Positions 40,332 through 51,913 of a stretch of DNA of 64,000 nt are shown one piece after another (positions within the stretch are counted from its first letter, which is position 1; each line of letters opens with the position of its first letter). The DNA lies in NCBI RefSeq assembly GCF_012222305.1, contig NZ_CP035730.1, positions 2,259,501 to 2,323,500 of the forward strand, in the 5' to 3' direction. A model generated the notes under the pieces. The model made no database searches and was not told the origin of the DNA. It saw only the letters and a program-made list of their open reading frames with translations. The translations under genes were made by a program, and so were the position numbers. This stretch comes from Sulfolobus sp. S-194 (lineage in GTDB: Archaea > Thermoproteota > Thermoprotei_A > Sulfolobales > Sulfolobaceae).

Positions 40332-41429
40332 TTAATGATGAGCCACCTCAGCAGTAGCTACCTTTACTGGTTCCTCCCATGTGCCCTTCATAATATATTC
40401 ATAAGCTTTCATTGCTGCTGCATATCCCTCAGTTATGGAATCTGAAATAGTCTTAGGCCCAGTTATTGCACCAGCTAAGAATATTCCTTTCTTAGTTGAT
40501 TGGACTGGTAATCTATCTGGATCTAACGGCTTAACGAAACCATGCTCTTCAAACTCCAATCCCAATATCTTAGCCACTTGTTTTGAACCCAATCCAAGCT
40601 CCATTCCATTAGCCAATATTACCATGTCATAAGGCACAGTCAGCGCCCTATTCAAGTTCATCGTATCTTCTCCCTTTATTATGACAGTGTCGTTAGGACC
40701 TCTCATGAACTCTGAAATTCTACCTCTAATATAACCAACCCTGTAATCTAGTTGCGATTTCCAGTATAATTTGTCCTCCATTAGACCATAAGTTCTTATA
40801 TCCATGTAGTAGATGTGAACTACCGCATCTGGAATCCTCTGTTTGATCTCCATAGCTTGCTTTATTGACACAGCACAACATACTCTTGAGCAATAAGTAT
40901 TTCCTACAGTAGCGTCTCTAGAACCTACACATAATAATATTGCAACTCTTTTTGGTGGCGTACCCTTAGTAGTAACTAATCTATTTTCTGAAAGCATGCC
41001 TTCAATATCAGAGATTTGATAAATATTTGGTATTATCCCATAACCGTACTCATATTTTCTCCTAGAATCAAAATGCTCAAAACCTGAAGCGGCTATAATT
41101 GCATTCACTTTTTCTGTAGTAATTTTTCCGCTCTTATCCTTAATATTTATAGTAAATCCATTACCCTCTTGTTTTACACTATCAACTATACTTTCTAGGT
41201 AGATTTTAACATTTTTATTTTCTTGAACTGATTTAATTAGAGGATCAATTACTTCTGAGGCGGGCCTTAATTCTGGGAATAATAGGCTATACTTCAATCT
41301 TTTTGGAGTACCACCAAGAAAAGCTTCTCTCTCTACTAAAACTACGTTAATACCTAAATTAGCTAATTCTTTTGTAGCAGATAATCCAGCTGGACCAGCT
41401 CCAATTACGAGAACTTTTTCACCAGCCAT
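40332..41429 (-). CDS. hdrA: sHdr subunit HdrA (FAD flavoprotein)
   Basis: The 365-residue protein has the FAD Rossmann motif VIGAGPAGLSATKEL, followed by a cysteine region (CVGSRDATVG, YCSRVCCAVS) that binds a [4Fe-4S] cluster, and a second FAD segment GIFLAGAITGP. It lacks the C-terminal ferredoxin domain of methanogen HdrA, as is normal for sHdrA. GGTGAAAAA precedes the ATG. It is the central electron-handling subunit and lies between hdrB1 and hdrH in one operon. Confidence 0.92.
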   Translation of the reverse strand: MAGEKVLVIGAGPAGLSATKELANLGINVVLVEREAFLGGTPKRLKYSLLFPELRPASEVIDPLIKSVQENKNVKIYLESIVDSVKQEGNGFTINIKDKSGKITTEKVNAIIAASGFEHFDSRRKYEYGYGIIPNIYQISDIEGMLSENRLVTTKGTPPKRVAILLCVGSRDATVGNTYCSRVCCAVSIKQAMEIKQRIPDAVVHIYYMDIRTYGLMEDKLYWKSQLDYRVGYIRGRISEFMRGPNDTVIIKGEDTMNLNRALTVPYDMVILANGMELGLGSKQVAKILGLEFEEHGFVKPLDPDRLPVQSTKKGIFLAGAITGPKTISDSITEGYAAAMKAYEYIMKGTWEEPVKVATAEVAHH

Positions 41430-41483
41430 TTTTTCACCAACTACATATTAATTAAATAAAAATAATTTAAAAAACTTTGCTTT

Positions 41484-42803
41484 TCATTTTTGAACAGCTT
41501 GCTCACCTTTATACCATTTCACTCTGTCTGGTAAAGCTAAGTAGAAGTCAATCTTTCTATGTGGTTTGTATAAGTATTCTGGCTGTGCTTTTCCTTCTCT
41601 TAAGTCTGCTAAGTACTGTAAGAATTGTTCTTTATATTCATCGACTGGTACACCAACTCTTCTTAAGAAACCTTCAACATCTGTTGCATGCCAATGTATT
41701 TGTCCAATCTTATAGGGATCTGCACCCATCATTATTGCTGCAAATTGCGCATCAGCTAATACTGGTAAGTTATAATTGAAACCATGAGCCTTTCCAGCCC
41801 ACTGACTCTTATCTAAAGTAGTAACACACCCAGTATCTGAGGTTACAAAGATATCAGCATTCCCTTCCTCAACTGCTGGTATAACCTTCTTAAATAGTGC
41901 GAAACTTCTACTGAATTCCCTCTCTGTTAGGATATGTCTAAATCCGAATCCACAGCAATCCCACCAGGTTGAGTAATCCACTAGTTTAGCGCCGAAATTC
42001 TGTACAGTTCCAGATGGGGCTGCTGGTCTTCTACCTTGGAATACTTCGGGATCGTAAACAGTATCCTCTGGAACTAACTTATAAACATGACAAGGAGTAT
42101 GTACAGCTGCCTTAATATTATCTAGATTGTATTTCTTCTGCTGTGCAGCTTTCTTGCTCATTACATATAACCATTCAGAATAATGAACTACCTCTTCTGG
42201 TATTACAATGTCCATATCCAGTTTTCTCATGATTGGTCTAAGTTTGTCTCTTATCTCTTTGTGTAATATTATCATGTTTCTAACTTCTTTATAATGACCA
42301 AATGATGTTCCGCAATGTATTAATGGGAAGTAACCCGTTTCATAAGCTCTCCACATGTTCCTTACATATACTCCTGCCAAGGCTACGGGGTTGGAGGCAC
42401 CAGACGCGTGATAATTCCATCCAGTACACGATGTTTGATGCGGTTCATCTAGGTAATCTATTTCTAACTTATTCATTACCCAGAAAACAGAGGTTGGATA
42501 ACCGGGTATGTGGCCACACTGTCCACAACTCTTATGATGCCATAATTTTGTTGTGGGTATTTTCTTTGGCATTCCATTTAATGTTTGTACCTCAACTGGG
42601 TTATTATTGGGTTTGATGTGATGAACAATTATCTCTCCTTCATCCTCTAACTTGTATAATTCTTCTTTTATATGCTGTAAGCCGTGTGGGGTACTATATC
42701 TATAAATAATCCTTTGATATACTTCATTCCAATCTACGTCATCTGCATAAGGAAAAGCCTCTTTTATCTCCTCATGTAGCTTTTTTTCTTCTTGAGTAAC
42801 CAT
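41484..42803 (-). CDS. hdrB1: sHdr subunit HdrB1
   Basis: The 439-residue protein carries Cys motifs HKSCGQCGHIPG, QTSCTGWNYH, HTPCHVYKL, WDCCGFGF and SDTGCVTTL, a divergent CCG pattern typical of HdrB1 in sulfur oxidisers. The frame is open to 42839, but GGTGGTAAA directly before ATG 42803 (MVTQEEKKLHEE) fixes the start. It lies 54 bases before hdrA. Confidence 0.88.
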   Translation of the reverse strand: MVTQEEKKLHEEIKEAFPYADDVDWNEVYQRIIYRYSTPHGLQHIKEELYKLEDEGEIIVHHIKPNNNPVEVQTLNGMPKKIPTTKLWHHKSCGQCGHIPGYPTSVFWVMNKLEIDYLDEPHQTSCTGWNYHASGASNPVALAGVYVRNMWRAYETGYFPLIHCGTSFGHYKEVRNMIILHKEIRDKLRPIMRKLDMDIVIPEEVVHYSEWLYVMSKKAAQQKKYNLDNIKAAVHTPCHVYKLVPEDTVYDPEVFQGRRPAAPSGTVQNFGAKLVDYSTWWDCCGFGFRHILTEREFSRSFALFKKVIPAVEEGNADIFVTSDTGCVTTLDKSQWAGKAHGFNYNLPVLADAQFAAIMMGADPYKIGQIHWHATDVEGFLRRVGVPVDEYKEQFLQYLADLREGKAQPEYLYKPHRKIDFYLALPDRVKWYKGEQAVQK

Positions 42804-42922
42804 TTTACCACCTTTACATACACCTATGTTTTTTGTCATATATAAATTTTTATTTTAAACATTTTATGAGAACATGTAAATTAGCTAAATTTCAATTAAA
42901 TAATACAAAAAATATTTTTAAC

Positions 42923-43762
42923 TTATAAATCCATCCAATTATCGGGTAATTCATCCTCGTTAAGCTCTCCTTTCATATACTTCTCTTTGATTTCTTCTAA
43001 CTGCTGTTTTCTTTCCTCATACATGTCCATAATCATTTCGTATAAATCTTCATCGACATTCTTTATTGCATCAAGTACACCAGATTCAATAAAGATAGTC
43101 ATTAACTCTACTGCTGTTTGTAATGATGTTTGCCAACCAATATCAGTTCTTTGCATCAAATCAACAGGTACTGCTTTTCTATACACATCCATATTCTTAG
43201 ACTCCTCTACAGCTTGTGGTCCCCAATCTGGGAATGCTTCTGGCTGAATCATGTTTGGTGTCACCTGATTACCAGTAGTCATTACAGTATATAGGACTCT
43301 TCTATACGGTGCTAGAATTTCTTTAGCTGATGGTAAACCAAATTGAACTGCGTATTCTCTAAGTAACATTATTAGCCCAGCGATCTCATTATTAAATGGA
43401 CATCTCATTGAGCAAGTGTAGCATTGTACACAGGCCCAAACTTTCTTATTTACAAACTCCCATATCTTGTCTACTTCATCCCTCATCATGTACTGTATCA
43501 TTTCCCTAGGACCGAAATCGTAGAATTTTGCAGCAGGACATCCCGAGGTACAAACACCACAGTTCAAACATCCTCTTAAATACTCATTAAATCTAAAGTC
43601 AGACTTTACTGCTTGCCAATACTTTATTGCAAGTTCTCTTTCCTCTGGCTTTAAGTTACTTTCAAAATTTCTGAGCTCCTCTGGTTCTACTACTTGGACA
43701 TCATAAGCCATATCCATAACTCTTGGATCATCTGGTAGAGGTATAGCTTTTACAGTTGCCAT
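42923..43762 (-). CDS. hdrC1: sHdr subunit HdrC1 (Fe-S protein)
   Basis: The protein (279 residues from ATG 43762; an upstream TTG at 43765 is less likely) has CLNCGVCTSGCPAAKF and CVQCYTCSMRCP, two [4Fe-4S] motifs of HdrC type. A TTTATAAGTT box about 20-30 bases upstream points to a leaderless promoter for the C1-B1-A-H-C2-B2 operon. Confidence 0.9.
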   Translation of the reverse strand: MATVKAIPLPDDPRVMDMAYDVQVVEPEELRNFESNLKPEERELAIKYWQAVKSDFRFNEYLRGCLNCGVCTSGCPAAKFYDFGPREMIQYMMRDEVDKIWEFVNKKVWACVQCYTCSMRCPFNNEIAGLIMLLREYAVQFGLPSAKEILAPYRRVLYTVMTTGNQVTPNMIQPEAFPDWGPQAVEESKNMDVYRKAVPVDLMQRTDIGWQTSLQTAVELMTIFIESGVLDAIKNVDEDLYEMIMDMYEERKQQLEEIKEKYMKGELNEDELPDNWMDL

Positions 43763-43820
43763 CAAATAAAAGTAGGAAAACTAACTTATAAATTTTGTTA
43801 AAAAAATAAATTAATATCCT

Positions 43821-44060
43821 TTACTTAACCCTCTTTATTAGTATTCTCGTAACTCCACCTTGCTGTTGAATATCGAGAATTTGTTGACCTGTTCTTCTAG
43901 CCCAAGCCTCAATATCTGGCTTAGCTGCTGGATCAGTAGCCAATATCTCTAAAACCTCACCAATTCCAATTTGCTTTATTGCTTTTGCAGTCTCCATTAC
44001 TGGCCCTGGACAATACATTCCCTTAACATCTAATGTTTTTGCAATCTTAATTTCAGCCAT
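43821..44060 (-). CDS. tusA: TusA sulfur-carrier protein
   Basis: The 79-residue protein has the TusA hallmark MYCPGPVMETAKAIKQI with the persulfide Cys in the CPxP motif. TusA takes sulfane sulfur from DsrE3A and delivers it to the sHdr/LbpA system. GAGGTGAT precedes its ATG. It lies ten bases after the dsrE3A stop. Confidence 0.92.
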   Translation of the reverse strand: MAEIKIAKTLDVKGMYCPGPVMETAKAIKQIGIGEVLEILATDPAAKPDIEAWARRTGQQILDIQQQGGVTRILIKRVK

Positions 44061-44070
44061 TCATATCACC

Positions 44071-44496
44071 TCAAATGAATAGAGTTGTTCCTCCTTCTGC
44101 TCTGTCTAAAAACGTTGCAACACCAACTACATCATCTACAAATTCCGCTAAGTCTTCTCTCTTTATTCCGAAGAATTCCATAGTGGTTGAGCACGCAAAC
44201 ACTTTAACTTCTCCAATTTCCTTAGCCTGCTGTACTAGTTGATGCCACATTGGGTATTTCATTTCTTGCATTTTTTGCATCATTATTGGACCCATCTGTT
44301 CGTAGTTCTTATCTATTGGTGCTGGTTGCCTCTGAATTCCTGCTTTAGTTATATTTGTTAATCCCCAAAATGTGAAGAACAAGTTAACTTCGTATCCAGA
44401 TGCTGCAGCACCTGATGTTAAAATTCCAACTGGCATTAACTTATCTATCGTACCAGAGAAGACTATTATTGAGAGTTTTTTCTTTTGCTCAGCCAA
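44071..44496 (-). CDS. dsrE3A: DsrE3A-type sulfurtransferase
   Basis: The 141-residue DsrE/F-fold protein (LSIIVFSGTIDKLMPVGILT, then VKVFACSTTMEFFGI with the conserved sulfur-binding Cys) precedes tusA, the typical dsrE3A-tusA-shdr order. Its start must be TTG 44496, because an in-frame TAA lies four codons upstream and no ATG follows before the conserved strand. TTATATAATTT at about 44531-44543 is the likely TATA box. It moves thiosulfate or persulfide sulfur to TusA. Confidence 0.87.
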   Translation of the reverse strand: MAEQKKKLSIIVFSGTIDKLMPVGILTSGAAASGYEVNLFFTFWGLTNITKAGIQRQPAPIDKNYEQMGPIMMQKMQEMKYPMWHQLVQQAKEIGEVKVFACSTTMEFFGIKREDLAEFVDDVVGVATFLDRAEGGTTLFI

Positions 44497-44766
44497 GGTT
44501 TTTTACCCAAATAATCATTTTTATCTCAAATTATATAAGCTTTTCTCATATTCATTTTTAAAAAAATTTCGTAAGGATTTTCACTTTTATTTAGTATAAA
44601 TTAAACTTAGTTAACCAATAATATCTATTCTAACAGATATTATAATTCTATATTTTCACCATAAAAGAACTATAGCAATATATTTTTTGTCAAAACTTTC
44701 ATTGAGTAAATTTGTTTGATAAAAAATTTAAGTTGGTGTTTAAACTATTATTTAGGAGGATTTAGC
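44497..44766. promoter_or_regulatory. Divergent promoter region of the two sulfur operons
   Basis: This 270-base gap separates dsrE3A (minus) and the DsrE-like gene (plus). Minus: TTATATAATTT at about 44531-44543. Plus: GATAAAAAATTTAAG near 44718-44732, and the strong Shine-Dalgarno AGGAGG at 44755-44760. It is a natural target for the cysteine-bearing wHTH regulators of the window, but no operator could be identified by eye. Confidence 0.55.
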
Positions 44767-45147
44767 ATGAGTGAAGGAGAAAAGAAACAAAAAGTATTGG
44801 TTGTAGTAACCCATGGTCCTGAGGATTTAGATAGGACATATGCCCCATTATTTATGGCTTCAATATCTGCCTCAATGGAATATGAGACTTCAGTGTTCTT
44901 TATGATAAAGGGGCCAAAATTATTAGATAAGAAATGGCAAGAGGAAGAGAGGAAAAAAGGCGGAAATCCATTTATACACTTCTTCGATATGGCAAAAGAA
45001 AATGGAGTTAAAATGTATGTTTGTGTACAGAGTCTTAAAGACATGTGCCACATGAATGAAAGTGATGTAGTAGATGGAGTAGAAATTGTAGGAGGGTCAA
45101 CGTTAATAGATTTACTCTTCGATGCTGATAGAGCGTTATTCTTCTGA
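44767..45147 (+). CDS. DsrE/F-family sulfur-transfer protein
   Basis: From ATG 44767 (seven bases after AGGAGG, which decides the start over an upstream in-frame ATG at 44716) the product has 126 residues. [20 protein letters not shown] begins a DsrE fold, and [12 protein letters not shown] places one Cys at the usual active-site position. It heads a plus-strand operon with the lipoamide dehydrogenase, a hypothetical and a PDO-like protein. It may be the DsrE2B/3B partner of DsrE3A. The exact subgroup is undecided. Confidence 0.82.
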   Translation: MSEGEKKQKVLVVVTHGPEDLDRTYAPLFMASISASMEYETSVFFMIKGPKLLDKKWQEEERKKGGNPFIHFFDMAKENGVKMYVCVQSLKDMCHMNESDVVDGVEIVGGSTLIDLLFDADRALFF

Positions 45148-45153
45148 CCTAAC

Positions 45154-46467
45154 ATGGAATATGATGTTATAATAATAGGCGGAGGAACAGCAGGATATAC
45201 TGCCGGTGTCATATTAGGAAGAAGAGGTAAAAAAATAGCGGTAGTAGAAAAGGAAAAGTTTGGAGGTACTTGCGTAAATTATGGGTGTGTTCCAAGTATT
45301 TTTTTATCAGATATTTCTTTTTTGTATTCGCGCCTTTCTGAAATAGGCAATTATAAGGGTATTGAAATTAATTTAAAATTAAATAATTTCTTTTCTAAAA
45401 GAGAAGAAATAATAGACTATTTGAGTACAGCGGGTAAGAGACTGATTGAAAATGCTGGTGGAGAGACAATCGAAGGAGAAGGCATAATAAGAGATAATCA
45501 CACAATTGAAGTCAATGGAAGACTACTAACTACTAAAGAAATTATTATTGCTACTGGTTCAAAGCCTAAACCTCCAAGAATAGAAGGTATTGAGAACGCG
45601 ATAAGCGAAGATCAAGTTGTCAGACTTAATGCTATTCCTTCATCTATGGTAATTATTGGCGGAGGAGTTGCTGGTACTGAAATCGCTCAAATATTTGCAA
45701 AATTAGGAACTAAAGTTACTCTTCTAACAAGGAGTAAAATATTAAAAGAGCTTCATGAAGAAACTAGAAAATTAGTTGTTGATTCACTAGAGTTTGATGG
45801 GATAGATATCATAGAGAATTCTAAAATCGAGAAAATATACGAAGAAAAAGTTTATACGAATAAAGGTGTGTTTGACGGAGAAATAATAGTATATGCTACT
45901 GGACGGGAACCAAATTATCCAAAAGGATTTGAAAAATTAAATGTGGAAATTGGAAAGGAAGGAATAATAGTTAATGAAAGAATGCAGACTAACATTAAGA
46001 ATGTCTATGCTATTGGTGATATTGTAAATAAGGAGAAAAAAGTAGCACATGTTGCGTATATGGAGGCAATCATTGCTTCTCTTAACGTTTTAGGTACATG
46101 TGAATATATGGATTATTCTGGAACACCTCAGGTAATCTACACAGATCCACAAATAGGTATAGCGGGAGAGAAAGATAAAGCAGTTAAGTTTCTTAAGTTT
46201 CCTTATAATGCTGATACTAGGGCAATAATAAAAGGATTAAGAGAGGGATTTGGCTTAATAGGAATTGATAAGAACGGGACTATTGTATATTCAGAAATAA
46301 TCGGAGATAATGCTGAGGAGCTTATAAATATAATGGCCCTGGCTATACGCAAGAGAGTTACAATCAGAGATTTAGCTTTTACAATATTCGTTCATCCTTC
46401 CTTAAGTGAGATTCTTGTGAATGCGGCAAGAGGAGAATTTGATTTAGATGTTGACTTATATAAATAA
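45154..46467 (+). CDS. Dihydrolipoamide dehydrogenase-like protein of the sulfur cluster
   Basis: The 437-residue flavoprotein has GGGTAGYTAGVIL (FAD), the redox pair GGTCVNYGCVPS (CxxxxC, but without the lysine that follows in most GCIPSK motifs), the NAD motif GGGVAGTEIAQIF, YAIGDIVN, and the C-terminal FVHPSLSEIL catalytic His-Glu. It starts seven bases after the DsrE-like gene. Its likely job is to reoxidise dihydrolipoyl-LbpA with NAD+. Confidence 0.88.
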   Translation: MEYDVIIIGGGTAGYTAGVILGRRGKKIAVVEKEKFGGTCVNYGCVPSIFLSDISFLYSRLSEIGNYKGIEINLKLNNFFSKREEIIDYLSTAGKRLIENAGGETIEGEGIIRDNHTIEVNGRLLTTKEIIIATGSKPKPPRIEGIENAISEDQVVRLNAIPSSMVIIGGGVAGTEIAQIFAKLGTKVTLLTRSKILKELHEETRKLVVDSLEFDGIDIIENSKIEKIYEEKVYTNKGVFDGEIIVYATGREPNYPKGFEKLNVEIGKEGIIVNERMQTNIKNVYAIGDIVNKEKKVAHVAYMEAIIASLNVLGTCEYMDYSGTPQVIYTDPQIGIAGEKDKAVKFLKFPYNADTRAIIKGLREGFGLIGIDKNGTIVYSEIIGDNAEELINIMALAIRKRVTIRDLAFTIFVHPSLSEILVNAARGEFDLDVDLYK

Positions 46468-46479
46468 TAATGAGAAACC

Positions 46480-46824
46480 ATGTCAAGCCTAGAGGAATAC
46501 TTAAAAAAGAAGGGATTTCAACTCGTTAATGATGGAAAAACAGAAAAAATCATAATGGATGACTATGAGTTCTATATAGAGAATAGCAGTATAAGATTAC
46601 CAATACCTTTACCAACTGGAAAAGAGACACTAGACGATTTAGTTTCCATGGGTATTAAGTACGCAAGAGCGTCAAGAATATCGCAAGGTTTGGGTGCACC
46701 TCTAGAATATGAACTTTCTGGTAATGTATTGTTTATAATAAAGATGTTTAAGGATAGGAAAGATTTAGAAGAAAAGTTAATTAAAGCGTTAGAAGGAATA
46801 GAGAGTTTGAGGTACTTTTTATGA
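46480..46824 (+). CDS. Hypothetical protein of the DsrE-Lpd operon, 114 aa
   Basis: This soluble alpha/beta protein ([20 protein letters not shown], and a middle [17 protein letters not shown]) has no recognised motif and no Cys. It sits 12 bases after the dehydrogenase gene and overlaps the next gene by four bases, so it belongs to the same operon and is probably a partner in sulfur or lipoate handling. Confidence 0.65.
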   Translation: MSSLEEYLKKKGFQLVNDGKTEKIIMDDYEFYIENSSIRLPIPLPTGKETLDDLVSMGIKYARASRISQGLGAPLEYELSGNVLFIIKMFKDRKDLEEKLIKALEGIESLRYFL

Positions 46825-47369
46825 GCTACGATTATATAGTCTCTCAATATTTAGCTTATATAAAGGATATAATACTGGAAGGTTGTAAAGCTGAAGAAAT
46901 ATTCGATTATTTCAAGGATAAGTTAAATATAGTTAATAAAGAAGGTTGTGATAAACCATATATAAAGGTGTACAAAGATGGTAGGTTATATTTCTCATAT
47001 TATGGAATTCCTGCAGTTAATGAGTTTTGGCCCTTTCTAAATGCCTTAGTTAGAATATCTAATAATGTGATACAACTTGATGAAAAAGAAAAAGAATTAG
47101 CATCTAACATTTACGGTAATATAAAATTGTTTGTGACACCAGATTGTACTAAATGCCCTATAACTGCTGAATTATTATATCAACTTCCTATATTTAATAG
47201 CAATATCAGTTTAGAAATTATTGATGTAGCTACCTACGAAGAGTTAGGGAAGAAATATAGAGTTTTGAATGTTCCTAAGATTATATTAAATGAGAAAACA
47301 GAGATACCAGGCAGTTTTCCTCCTACTATAATATTAAAAATGCTAGCTAGGGGTAGCGAACAACATTAA
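46821..47369 (+). CDS. Protein disulfide oxidoreductase (PDO)-like thioredoxin-fold protein
   Basis: The 182-residue protein resembles archaeal two-domain PDO. Residues 47-75 ([20 protein letters not shown]) match the first thioredoxin domain but have no CxxC; the second domain has the active site TPDCTKCP (C109, C112), then [12 protein letters not shown] with the cis-Pro. So only one redox centre remains. It closes the DsrE-Lpd operon, which suggests a role in reducing persulfides or lipoyl disulfides. Its end overlaps the convergent PIN-like gene by 23 bases. Confidence 0.7.
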   Translation: MSYDYIVSQYLAYIKDIILEGCKAEEIFDYFKDKLNIVNKEGCDKPYIKVYKDGRLYFSYYGIPAVNEFWPFLNALVRISNNVIQLDEKEKELASNIYGNIKLFVTPDCTKCPITAELLYQLPIFNSNISLEIIDVATYEELGKKYRVLNVPKIILNEKTEIPGSFPPTIILKMLARGSEQH

Positions 47370-47664
47370 TTCTCATTTCTTTTGCTATTTTTTCCACATT
47401 TTCATCAGACGTGATTAACTCCGCAGATAATTCTTGAGCAACTAGAAGTGCTTCAGAATCTGCCTCATCTAAACCATAAATTTTAACTGGCTTATGAGAA
47501 TAAGCCCTTATCCAAATTTTATCATAAACTAATGGATTTATTCCTTTTTTTAGAGCCTTAGATAATGTAAGAGTAGTAACGACTAATTTTTTATCTTTAT
47601 ATTTTTCTATTAAATCCTTAAGATAATCTAAGGAGCTAAATGTTATTACTACAAAGTCAGTCAT
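47347..47664 (-). CDS. PIN-like domain protein, short
   Basis: The 105-residue protein ends in [40 protein letters not shown], the C-terminal half pattern of PIN/VapC-like nucleases (acidic residues before the helix and in TSDE). The N-terminal half is short and lacks a clear first Asp. It may be a degenerate PIN protein. No antitoxin gene is adjacent. Confidence 0.5.
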   Translation of the reverse strand: MTDFVVITFSSLDYLKDLIEKYKDKKLVVTTLTLSKALKKGINPLVYDKIWIRAYSHKPVKIYGLDEADSEALLVAQELSAELITSDENVEKIAKEMRINVVRYP

Positions 47665-47695
47665 AATTAAACTATATAAATAAATATGTTAATAA

Positions 47696-50038
<2,343 letters not shown>

Positions 50039-50039
50039 T

Positions 50040-50858
50040 TCAGACCATCTTCTTTAAATCTTCAAGTTTAATCTCTTCTCCCTCTTTGAAAATTGATTTC
50101 CTAAATACTCTTATCATTGGAGGAGTGTTATAACCTAATACAACTTCAATAAATGAAGTTCCACAAATAGGTTTATTAGATAGTACTTTAAATGAAGCTA
50201 TAAATTCCCAGTTTCTTATTAACCCTTTCTTTCCTTCAAACATTATTAAATTTTTTCTCTTAACCTTGTAAGGATAACCTAGACTAAAATCTAGAAAAGA
50301 TAAGGAACCGTCCCAATCTCCAATTATTCCCCCATAACAAGCGTAAGGAAAACTCGTGTTTAACAATCCACCACAACAACCTACACCGTAATAATTCCCA
50401 GCCTCAGAATAATCTAAAACCCTAACATCAAAGTAATCCTTTTCAACATTTACAACTTGAGCTACAGAAGAACTTCTATACCTTTTTATTGAAGGAAATT
50501 TAATTCTAATACCTTCTATGTGTGCATGCTTAAAATCACCAGCAGTATAAGGTGATTCTAAAAATTTACCAATTTTTTCACCTTCCTTTATCTCATTACC
50601 CTCCTCTAGATAAGGCTCCACGTGAAGAACCTTTATTCTCTTCCCATTACTGTTTATATACATTACTACGTCATAGTCTATTTTCGTATACTTATTAGGT
50701 CTACCAATTTTAACTTTCTCTATTTTTTCTATAATACCAGAAAATGGTGAATAAAAATCCTCTTGATCCGGAGAACTAAGATCAATAGCCTTTATCTTAA
50801 CGTGTGATGGAAAACCACTAGAGAAAAAACTTAAAAGACTACCTTTTAAGATCTTCAT
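50040..50858 (-). CDS. M23-like hybrid-motif barrel protein of the lipoate operon
   Basis: The 272-residue protein has an N-terminal half like LytM/M23 (duplicated hybrid motif) folds: SHVKIKAIDLSSP (H19, D26), FYSPFSGIIEKIEKV, VLHVEPYLEEGNEIKEGEKI and KHAHIEG (H111, H113). This barrel is also related to lipoyl/biotinyl domains. The second half (YYGVGCCGGL, SFPYACYGGIIGDWD) is cysteine-rich and unrecognised. There is no signal peptide, so a cell-wall peptidase role is unlikely. It overlaps the radical SAM gene by four bases. A scaffold or hydrolase acting on the lipoate carrier is inferred. Confidence 0.6.
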   Translation of the reverse strand: MKILKGSLLSFFSSGFPSHVKIKAIDLSSPDQEDFYSPFSGIIEKIEKVKIGRPNKYTKIDYDVVMYINSNGKRIKVLHVEPYLEEGNEIKEGEKIGKFLESPYTAGDFKHAHIEGIRIKFPSIKRYRSSSVAQVVNVEKDYFDVRVLDYSEAGNYYGVGCCGGLLNTSFPYACYGGIIGDWDGSLSFLDFSLGYPYKVKRKNLIMFEGKKGLIRNWEFIASFKVLSNKPICGTSFIEVVLGYNTPPMIRVFRKSIFKEGEEIKLEDLKKMV

Positions 50859-51913
50859 TGCTTTTGCTCGAAGTGCTTTATTAGCGTAGGAAGTCTACTT
50901 TGCTTTATGGCTTGTAATGTTTTTTCTCTTGAAGGATACCATGGTATGTTCCTAAATTCCATGTTAGGTCTTTCATTAGAGTAGGGCCTATTACAACCGG
51001 GGCAACCAGAGGTCATAAATGCTGGAGCTAGCTCATCAATTGACAAGTCACTCGGAATATCAATATCTAATAAGATGCCTTTTTCATCGAACTTAAATGC
51101 TGAATAATCCACTAAATCATTTTCTATTAACCATCTTGCTATTTGCATTCTCCTATAAACATTAACGGGGGCTGGCTTTACTTTCTCCATAGGAGTTCCT
51201 TGTTCTGGATAAAACGCAAACAATGTGATTTTTGCACCTCTTGAATGAGCATACCACATGATGTCTACAGCTTCTTTTTCAGTTTCTCCTAAACCAATAA
51301 TAAGGTGTATTCCAGCATTTCCTTTTCCAAATACTTCAACTGCCTCATCAATACCCTGTAGATATCTTTCCCAACTATGCATACTCCTAACTTTTTTACC
51401 TCTAGTTTCTTCAAACACTCTTTTACTAGCTGCATCTATGGCAACGTCAACCATATCTCCTCCAGCTTTTCTCATCTCTATTAAATGATGTTTAAATGTG
51501 TAAGTTGGTGTTATTAATTCTGAGATAGATAATTCAATTTCAGCCTCTCTTATTCTTCTCGTGATTTCTATAGAATCTTGTGCAGCCCTAGGATGGGCCA
51601 ATTGTCCTATACATATCCTTTGTAAACCATATCTTGGATCTCCTTGTCTCTCCTTGATTTTCTTTATTACATCATCCAATCTGCGTAATGGCCATTCTAC
51701 CCTTATTAGTGTCTTACACTCAGGACCTTGAGCTACTTCTCTAGCTTGCCCACAATAAGAACAATTGGCTTTACATCCATCTGGATAGTACTGTAGTAAG
51801 TTTATTGTTGTATTTAGTGCATTATGTAAAAAAACACCCGGACTAAAACCTAAGACCATATCTGCGCCAAAACTTAGTCTTACCCAATCTGGACTACTTA
51901 TCATTCTTAACAT
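50855..51913 (-). CDS. LipS-type radical SAM lipoate synthase subunit (352 aa)
   Basis: GCKANCSYCGQ gives the radical-SAM CxxxCxxC near residue 47-54, and the layout (LGETEKEAVDIMWYAHSRGA, FAFYPEQGTPM) resembles BioB-like enzymes. A further C-terminal motif SGCPGCNRPYSNERP could hold an auxiliary cluster donating sulfur. In archaea and many sulfur oxidisers two such proteins, LipS1 and LipS2, together insert both sulfurs into octanoyl groups. The partner lies directly upstream (one base away). Which one is S1 or S2 is not decided here. Confidence 0.82.
   Translation of the reverse strand: MLRMISSPDWVRLSFGADMVLGFSPGVFLHNALNTTINLLQYYPDGCKANCSYCGQAREVAQGPECKTLIRVEWPLRRLDDVIKKIKERQGDPRYGLQRICIGQLAHPRAAQDSIEITRRIREAEIELSISELITPTYTFKHHLIEMRKAGGDMVDVAIDAASKRVFEETRGKKVRSMHSWERYLQGIDEAVEVFGKGNAGIHLIIGLGETEKEAVDIMWYAHSRGAKITLFAFYPEQGTPMEKVKPAPVNVYRRMQIARWLIENDLVDYSAFKFDEKGILLDIDIPSDLSIDELAPAFMTSGCPGCNRPYSNERPNMEFRNIPWYPSREKTLQAIKQSRLPTLIKHFEQKQ

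Noticed and set aside
41477-41779. 100-residue plus-strand frame opposite hdrB1
   Set aside because: Shadow of hdrB1; no promoter and non-protein-like composition.
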